Shown here: piece by piece, positions 57,895-64,000 of the stretch
How the letters are laid out: the number at the start of each line of letters is the position of its first letter
Numbering within the stretch: position 1 is the first letter of the stretch
NCBI RefSeq assembly: GCF_001278035.1
Contig: NZ_CP009452.1
Span: 3,567,501-3,631,500, forward strand
DNA length: 64,000 nucleotides
Source of the DNA: Sphingopyxis sp. 113P3
Lineage (GTDB): Bacteria > Pseudomonadota > Alphaproteobacteria > Sphingomonadales > Sphingomonadaceae
Reading direction: 5' to 3'
Program-made: the position numbers and the translations under genes
Notes under the pieces: generated by a model
The model's database searches: none
The model's input: the letters and a program-made list of their open reading frames with translations, nothing else
Told to the model about the DNA's origin: nothing

Positions 57895-60800
57895 ATGGCC
57901 CCACCTCTTCCCGGTCTCGATTATTACGACCAGCGCTTTCGCAGCCGGCCGGCCAATGAGCCTGTCGCGCGCATTGATCCGATCGAAGCGGAGATGCGCC
58001 GCGAGCGCGATCGCCAGACGCGTCTGGATCTCCTGCTTTCTGCCAGCCCCGACACAGTAGGCCGCGCGACCACGATCGCGAAGGAGATCGGCGTCCCGCC
58101 GATGCACGTCGAAGATCGGCTTGCGGAGGCCGAGAAGGGGCGCCATGTGCGCCGGTTCATGTCGGTGGCGGAGCGCTATCCTGCGATCGGCAAATGGGCG
58201 GTGACGCAGCCGCGCGGCGCTGCCGCGGCGTCTGACGACTGGGATAGCCTGTCGCTGCTCGGAAAGACCTGGCGCAGCACTCGTGAGGTCGCGACCGGCA
58301 TTTTCCCGTCGCTGTCGTCTGGCCTCTTCACGATGGCTGAGAATGTCGAAGGTGCGATCGGCGCGGTGTCGGACACGCTTGACGCGATCGACCCTATGCC
58401 GGCCGTCGCGGGCATCTTCAGCGATCTCATCGGGACCTATACCGGTTATAATCCGCGTTGGGACAAGAGCTTTGCAGCCAACCAGCGCATTCAGCGCGAG
58501 GCGCGGGCGAAGCGGCAGGCCGAGCTCGCGCGGGAAGCCGAAGACTGGCGTCCGAAGTCGACCAGCTGGATCGCTCGCGAGCTCCTGGCCGGCACCGAAT
58601 CTATCCCGATGTCCGCCGCGGCGCTCATCACCCGCGATCCGAAGCAGGCGGCCGGCGTCTTCGGGACGCTCACCGGCGCCGGCGAGTATCAGAAGGCGCG
58701 CGATGCGGGCCTCGATCTGGGCTCTTCGCTTGCCTACGGCGCCCGGCAGGGCGCGGTCGAGGCGCTGACCGAGCATATCCCGGCCGCAAAGCTGCTGGGC
58801 GATATCGCAGCGCGCTCGCCGCTGGGGAAGATGCTCCTCAACCAGCTGGTGCGCGAAGTGCCAGGCGAGCAAGTCGCGACGCTGCTCCAGGATTTCGACC
58901 AGTGGGTCACGCTCAACCCCGACAAGACACTTGGCGAATTCATTGCCGAGCGGCCCGATGCCGCGCGGCAGACACTCCTCGGAACAATCGGCGCGGTCGG
59001 CACAACGACGGCGGTGGTGCGCGCGACGCAGAAGGTAGCGGAAGGATCCGCGATGATCGCGGCGCGCCGCGGCGAGGCTGACCGCGCGCTGCGCGAGGGC
59101 GACATTCTTGCGAAGGCGGGCGCTGCGGCGGAAAAGTCGAAACTGCGCGAGCGCGATCCTGAAGCCTTCGCTGCGCTGATGCGCGAGCTCGCGGAGGATA
59201 GCGGCGCCACCGACGTCTATATTCCGGCCGAAGCGATCCAGCAGTATATGCAATCGGACGGGTTTGATCCCGACAGCTGGGCCGAATTCGAGGAGGAATC
59301 GCTCGAGGCGATGGCGACGGGCGGCGATGTCGTCATGCCGGTCGAGCGCGTGCTGACGGCGTTCCCAGGCACGCCGGCATGGGAGGCGCTGCGCGATCAT
59401 ATGCGCCTCAGCCCTGGCGGCATGTCGCGCTTCGAGGCGGAGAGCTTCAACCTCGAGGTCGCCGAGCTCCGCCAGACGATGGAAGAGCAGGCCGCGGCGG
59501 TCGAGGAATATGACCGCGAGATGATGGAGGCGCGTGAGGCGCTGCTCACCGACGTCACCGAAAAGCTACAGACGGCCGGATATACGCCTTCGGTGGCGCG
59601 GACGCAGGCGGAGCTCCTCGCGGCGCGCTATGAGACGCGCGCGATGCGCAAGGGGCAGCGGCTCACCGGCCGGGAATTCGCGGACGTCGATGTCGTCCAG
59701 ATCCTGCCCGAGAAGCTGGCGCTGCGGCAGAAGAATGACGGGCTCGACCGGGTCATTGACGCAATGCGGCGCGGGACCGAGGGGGCAAAGCGCGGCCCGT
59801 CGCTCCTGGAATTCATCTCGAAGCGAGGCGGCATCGACGATGTCGGCGGGGATATCGCGTCCATGGGCGGCGACAAGTGGCACCGCAGCGCGCCCTTCCG
59901 CAAGCGGCTGACGCGCAGCGTCGACAAGGGCCAGGCAAGCATGCTGAGTGCGGCTGCCAGCGACACGGCGCCCGAGGACGTCTTCCGCGCCGCGATCAGT
60001 GCCGGCTATTTCCCGGAGCTCGCGGGGCGCGAAGAGGGCACCTATGATGATGCGCTCGACAATCGGATGCTCCTGGATGCGATCGGCGAGGAGCTCCGCG
60101 GCAATGCGCGCTATGCCGAAGAAGTCGACACGACGCTGACAGACGCGGCGCAGGAGCTCGCCACCCTGCTCGCCAATGAGGGTCTCGATCCGGCGTCGGC
60201 GACAAGGAAGCAGATCCGCGACGCGATCGCAGCCTATTCGGCGCGAAACGCGAACGAAGGGCGCGGCTATTTGCAGGCGGGCCTTCGTGACGATATCCAG
60301 GCGGCATGGAGCGGCACCAAGACGCGCGGCTTCATCGACCTGGGGCCGGTGCCGCAAGCGCTGGTGGATTTCGGTCTCCCGGCCGGGAAGCTGCAAATCG
60401 GCCGCGGCAAGATCAACGCGATCGCCAACAAGCATGACCTCGAGGTCGGCGATGTCGCGAGCCTTGCGGCGATGCTCGAGCAGCCCTGGGCGATCTACCC
60501 CACGACGCTCAAGGATTCGAACCGCGTTGTCGTCGCGCTCCCCGTGCGCGACCGCAATGGCGATCCGATCCTGTGCGTCATCGAGCCGAACGGCAAGGTG
60601 GCGACGGTCACCAGCGTCTATGGGAAGAAGGGTCGCGGCAGCGTCACGGGCGATGACACGATCCGAGCCGCGATCGCCAACGCGCGCGCGAAGGGTCTCG
60701 AGGTGTTCGAGGGTGCTCCTCCGGCGCGTGATCCCGAACCAGTATCGGGCATTATGCCGGAGAAGCGACGTCGACCTATACTGTCGCTGCCCCAAAATGG

Positions 60801-63800
60801 CAAACCGACCAGCCTCGAGCAGAGCGGTGACGAGAAGGCGCCGCGCGGGCGCATCGTGTTTCCTAGCGAGGAGTTCACGGGCGCTGCGCTGATCGAGCTT
60901 TTCAAGTCCCGCAACCTCTCCACCTTCCTCCATGAAACCGGGCACCTGTGGCTCGAGGAGCTCCGCTACGATGCCCTCTCCGAGGACGCGACCAACCGTC
61001 TCAAGGACGATTGGGCGACGGTGCAGGACTGGTTCGCCGCCAACGGCCATCCGATTGAGAATGGCGTGATCCCGGTCGAGGCGCACGAAATGTGGGCGCG
61101 GGGCGTCGAGCAGTATCTCATGGAGGGCAAGGCGCCGGTCCCTGCCCTGCGCAGCATCTTCGAGCAGTTCCGCGCCTGGCTGACCAGCATCTATCGCAGC
61201 GTGAAGGCCCTGCGCTCGCCGCTGACGCCGGAGATCCGCCGCGTCATGGACCGGCTTATCGCGACCGACGACGATATCGCGCTCGCCAGCCGCGAGCAGT
61301 CGGTGCAGCCGCTGCTGACCGATGGCACCGACATGACAAAGGCGGAATGGGAGGCCTATCAGCGTCTCACCGCCGACGCGCGAATCGAAGCCCGCGGGCA
61401 GTTGCTCGACAAAACTGTGCGCGACGTGCGCGCGCGCAACACAAAGAAGTACCGCGAGATGGCGGCGGAGCTTCGCGAAGAGATCGAGGCCAGCGTCGAC
61501 GAGCGGCCCGCGTTCCGTGCTATTGCCGCGATGCGCGCGCAGCCCATTGATCGGCGCTGGGTGGTCAACATGATGGGCGAAGAGGCCGCGGCGTACATGC
61601 CGCGCGGAGTGCCGCCGCTCATGCGCAACGGCGGCGTGCATCCCGACACGATCGCAGAGCAGTCGGGGTTCGCAACCGCCTACGAAATGATCGAGGCGCT
61701 GACCGAGCTCGAGATCGCGCATCGCACCGCCCGCGAAGAGGGAGACCAGCGCGGGCTGCGAGAGCGGATCATCGAGGAAGAGCTCGATATCATGATGCGC
61801 GACCGGTACGGCGAGCCCCTCACCGATGGCAGCATTGAACGTGAAGCGATCGCCGCGGTGCATAATGACCTGCAAGGTGAGGTCATAGCGGCGGAAGTGC
61901 GCGTGCTCGGCCGGAAGGCGGGCGAGCCCCCGACGCCCTACTCGGCGGCGCAGGAGTGGGCGCGGCAGAAGATCCGGAGCGGCAAGGTCAGCGTCGAAGC
62001 CATGCCGGGCGCGCTACAACGCTATGCCAGGGCGTCGAAGCGCGCGGCCCGGGAGGCCGAGGCGGCCTATCTCGAGCGCAATATCGAAGGCGCATTCCGC
62101 GCGAAACAGCAACAGATGCTCAACAATGCGCTCTATTCCGAGGCGAAGAAAGCGCACGAAGAGGTCGAGGCGGCGCGCCAGCGGCTCAACAAGATCGCGT
62201 CGAAGCGCGTCATGAAGTCTGTCGACCAGGAATATCTGGAACAAGCGCAGGCGCTCCTCGAGGCGGTCGACATCAAGCGCCGCACGCAGAAGGGCATCAC
62301 TCGCCAGGGCAAGTGGGAAGAGTGGTCTCAGCAGCGCCAGGCTGAAGGATATGACATCGTTGTGCCCTCATCCTTCGAGGCGACGATCGGCAAGGAAAAC
62401 TGGACCCGGCTCACGGTCGAGCATTTCCTCGGGCTCGATGAAGCGGTGCGCCAGATTATCCACCTCGGCCGCCTGAAGCGCGAATTGCAGGACGGGCAGG
62501 ACAAGCGCGAATTCGAGCTCACCGTCACCCAGGCGGTGCAGGCCGTGGCCAAGCTGCCGCAGCGCCCGCCGAGCGATCTCATGGAGCCCTCGCGCTGGGA
62601 CGCGATCAAGTCGAAGGTCGCGGCTGCCGATGCGGCGCTGCTCAAGATGGAAACCGTCTTCGACTGGCTCGACAGCGGCGACAGCAACGGCATCTTTAAC
62701 CGGATTGTCTTCCGGCCGCTCGTCGATGCACAGGAGAATGAGCGGATCCGGATGAACGATATTCTCGGCCAGCTGCGCGCCGCGCTCGAAAAGGTGCCGG
62801 CCGACACGCTCAAGCGCTGGTCGGACAAGATCACGGCGCCCGAGCTCATCAACCGCGAGACCGGCAATCCCTTCGTCATGACGCGCGAGATGGTCATCGC
62901 GATCGCGCTCAACACTGGCAACAGCGGCAACTATGAAAAGCTGCTCGGCGGCTATGGCTGGTCGGCGACGGGCGTCGAGGCGATGCTCGCCCGCGTGATG
63001 ACCCAGGAGGAATGGGCCTATGTCCAGGAGGTCTGGGACATCATCAACAGCCTTTGGCCCGACATCGAGGCGATGGAAAAGCGCGTCAACGATATCGCCC
63101 CGGAGAAGGTCGAGGCCCGGCCGGTGCAGACAAAATGGGGCGTGCTGAAGGGCGGCTATTATCCCGTCGTCTACGATCCGCGGCGCAACTACGAATCGGA
63201 AAGCTATGCCGCCAAAGGCGACAGCCTTTTCGAGGGCATCTATACGCGCGCCACAACGCCCAAGGGGTTCACGAAAGAGCGCACCAACGTCGAGCGGCCG
63301 ATCCATCTGAGCCTGGGCGTCATCCATCGCCATGTGGGCGAGGTCATCCATGACCTGACGCACCGCGAGGCGATCATGCAGGCGGACAAGTTCTTGCAGG
63401 CACGCCCGGTGATGAAGGCGGTGGACGATAGTCTCGGGCCCGAGGTGCGCAAACAGTTCCGCCCCTGGCTTCAGCGTATCGCCAATGAATGGGCCTATGA
63501 CCGCGCGGGGCAGGCTGGGGTGGAGGGCTTCGTAAAGAAGGCGCGCCTCAACGCGACGATCGTTGGCATGGGGTTCCGCGCCACGACGATCCTGCTCCAA
63601 GCTGCGGGCTATTCGAACAGCTTTGAGACGGTGGGCCTGCGCTGGGTGTCTCGGCGCCTCAAGGACGTCGGCAATCCCGAGGCGTGGAATTTTGTGCTCG
63701 AGAAGTCGAAGGAAGTCCGGGCCCGCATGGACACGCTCGATCGCGATATCCGCGACAATGTCCGCAAGGCCGCGGGTCAGCGCAATTTGAGCGCGATCAA

Positions 63801-64000
63801 GAAATTCGCGTTCCACGGCATCGGCTATATGGACCGCGTCGTCGTCATCCCGACCTGGCTGGGCGCCTATGACAAGGCGATCGCGGAGGGCATGTCGGAG
63901 GATGACGCGGTCTACGCCGCCGACAAGGCGGTCCGGCAGTCCCAGGGCGCCGGCGCCGCCAAGGATCTCGCCGCGATCCAGTCCGGGCGGGGTACGTTCG
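57895..64000 (+). CDS. Giant ejection protein, large polyvalent type (partial, runs off edge)
   Basis: An open frame of more than 2035 codons with no stop before the window ends. Residues ~814-940 (IDLGPVPQALVDFGLPAGKL, INAIANKHDLEVGDVASLAA ...) resemble a phage PBECR-type nuclease domain. Residue 1013 begins HETGH (STFLHETGHLWLEEL), an HExxH zinc-protease motif used in large polyvalent proteins. Long helical, charged stretches follow. Position after the SLT protein fits the DNA-ejection motor slot (T7 gp16). It probably travels in the capsid and enters the host cell. Confidence 0.85.
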   Translation, partial: MAPPLPGLDYYDQRFRSRPANEPVARIDPIEAEMRRERDRQTRLDLLLSASPDTVGRATTIAKEIGVPPMHVEDRLAEAEKGRHVRRFMSVAERYPAIGKWAVTQPRGAAAASDDWDSLSLLGKTWRSTREVATGIFPSLSSGLFTMAENVEGAIGAVSDTLDAIDPMPAVAGIFSDLIGTYTGYNPRWDKSFAANQRIQREARAKRQAELAREAEDWRPKSTSWIARELLAGTESIPMSAAALITRDPKQAAGVFGTLTGAGEYQKARDAGLDLGSSLAYGARQGAVEALTEHIPAAKLLGDIAARSPLGKMLLNQLVREVPGEQVATLLQDFDQWVTLNPDKTLGEFIAERPDAARQTLLGTIGAVGTTTAVVRATQKVAEGSAMIAARRGEADRALREGDILAKAGAAAEKSKLRERDPEAFAALMRELAEDSGATDVYIPAEAIQQYMQSDGFDPDSWAEFEEESLEAMATGGDVVMPVERVLTAFPGTPAWEALRDHMRLSPGGMSRFEAESFNLEVAELRQTMEEQAAAVEEYDREMMEAREALLTDVTEKLQTAGYTPSVARTQAELLAARYETRAMRKGQRLTGREFADVDVVQILPEKLALRQKNDGLDRVIDAMRRGTEGAKRGPSLLEFISKRGGIDDVGGDIASMGGDKWHRSAPFRKRLTRSVDKGQASMLSAAASDTAPEDVFRAAISAGYFPELAGREEGTYDDALDNRMLLDAIGEELRGNARYAEEVDTTLTDAAQELATLLANEGLDPASATRKQIRDAIAAYSARNANEGRGYLQAGLRDDIQAAWSGTKTRGFIDLGPVPQALVDFGLPAGKLQIGRGKINAIANKHDLEVGDVASLAAMLEQPWAIYPTTLKDSNRVVVALPVRDRNGDPILCVIEPNGKVATVTSVYGKKGRGSVTGDDTIRAAIANARAKGLEVFEGAPPARDPEPVSGIMPEKRRRPILSLPQNGKPTSLEQSGDEKAPRGRIVFPSEEFTGAALIELFKSRNLSTFLHETGHLWLEELRYDALSEDATNRLKDDWATVQDWFAANGHPIENGVIPVEAHEMWARGVEQYLMEGKAPVPALRSIFEQFRAWLTSIYRSVKALRSPLTPEIRRVMDRLIATDDDIALASREQSVQPLLTDGTDMTKAEWEAYQRLTADARIEARGQLLDKTVRDVRARNTKKYREMAAELREEIEASVDERPAFRAIAAMRAQPIDRRWVVNMMGEEAAAYMPRGVPPLMRNGGVHPDTIAEQSGFATAYEMIEALTELEIAHRTAREEGDQRGLRERIIEEELDIMMRDRYGEPLTDGSIEREAIAAVHNDLQGEVIAAEVRVLGRKAGEPPTPYSAAQEWARQKIRSGKVSVEAMPGALQRYARASKRAAREAEAAYLERNIEGAFRAKQQQMLNNALYSEAKKAHEEVEAARQRLNKIASKRVMKSVDQEYLEQAQALLEAVDIKRRTQKGITRQGKWEEWSQQRQAEGYDIVVPSSFEATIGKENWTRLTVEHFLGLDEAVRQIIHLGRLKRELQDGQDKREFELTVTQAVQAVAKLPQRPPSDLMEPSRWDAIKSKVAAADAALLKMETVFDWLDSGDSNGIFNRIVFRPLVDAQENERIRMNDILGQLRAALEKVPADTLKRWSDKITAPELINRETGNPFVMTREMVIAIALNTGNSGNYEKLLGGYGWSATGVEAMLARVMTQEEWAYVQEVWDIINSLWPDIEAMEKRVNDIAPEKVEARPVQTKWGVLKGGYYPVVYDPRRNYESESYAAKGDSLFEGIYTRATTPKGFTKERTNVERPIHLSLGVIHRHVGEVIHDLTHREAIMQADKFLQARPVMKAVDDSLGPEVRKQFRPWLQRIANEWAYDRAGQAGVEGFVKKARLNATIVGMGFRATTILLQAAGYSNSFETVGLRWVSRRLKDVGNPEAWNFVLEKSKEVRARMDTLDRDIRDNVRKAAGQRNLSAIKKFAFHGIGYMDRVVVIPTWLGAYDKAIAEGMSEDDAVYAADKAVRQSQGAGAAKDLAAIQSGRGTF

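Noticed and set aside
57070..61875. Very long minus-strand open frames (769 and 776 residues) opposite the ejection genes
   Set aside because: They mirror codon structure of the plus-strand genes in GC-rich DNA and are Arg/Ala/Asp-rich without motifs. The plus strand has clear domains and continuous operon layout.
57895..64000. Diversity-generating retroelement, expected in BPP-1-like phages
   Set aside because: No reverse transcriptase or template repeat lies in the window; it could only be downstream, which cannot be seen.

Overview
The window is GC-rich alphaproteobacterial DNA, most likely from a Sphingomonadaceae member (Sphingopyxis-like). The reasons are the tonB-exbB-exbD-exbD cluster with two ExbD genes, the order hom - class II FBPase - recJ, the many short secreted proteins of sphingomonad type, and the dense use of 4-base gene overlaps. 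The genus is inferred from gene content, not proven.

Positions 1-24350 are chromosomal. The left edge holds the last 34 codons of an IS3-family transposase. Then come a transglutaminase-like protein, a TetA-type MFS pump, a CinA-type molybdopterin-binding protein, a GST, a DUF2785 protein, a Bax-inhibitor-1 membrane protein, ThpR (RNA 2',3'-cyclic phosphodiesterase), a low-molecular-weight protein tyrosine phosphatase, a spinster-type MFS transporter, a Cu/Zn superoxide dismutase lipoprotein and UDP-glucose 6-dehydrogenase. The TonB energy-transduction operon follows, then homoserine dehydrogenase, GlpX-type fructose-1,6-bisphosphatase, a flavodoxin-like protein, an SdsA1-type alkyl sulfatase, two PH-domain (YdbS/YdbT-like) membrane proteins and RecJ. 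A tRNA-Glu(UUC) gene at 24441-24516 ends this block.

From the tRNA to the right edge (at least 39.5 kb) lies a lambdoid-organised prophage whose virion genes are those of a short-tailed (podovirus-like) phage. Its far end is outside the window. A leftward operon (35804 to 24790) holds about 24 tightly overlapping, mostly unknown genes and ends in xis/alpA-like and integrase genes next to the tRNA. A leftward lysogeny unit (37236 to 35912) encodes an S24-type repressor, a small two-helix membrane protein and a HIRAN-domain protein. A rightward unit starts with a Cro-like gene and continues through a Met-tRNA, a GapR homologue, adenine and cytosine DNA methyltransferases and a replication initiator. 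It then enters the virion genes: small and large terminase, portal, Bbp19-like protein, scaffold, major capsid, Bbp16-like cement, tail tube A, tail nozzle, gp13/gp14-like core proteins, an SLT transglycosylase, and a giant ejection protein that runs off the edge.

Four sequence signals stand out. First, the tail-nozzle gene is split in two reading frames exactly where a Pro/Gly linker and a minimal Hint (intein-like) domain are inserted. Second, a cluster of 17-bp-spaced palindromes with ACCGGT cores lies inside the replication gene and looks like an iteron origin. Third, a shared 17-bp operator (RTGCCC-N5-GGGCAY) occurs both between repressor and cro and inside the spacer of a strong TTGACA leftward promoter. 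Fourth, the prophage carries a Met-tRNA with partial initiator identity. The giant ejection protein also seems to carry a PBECR-like nuclease region and an HExxH site.
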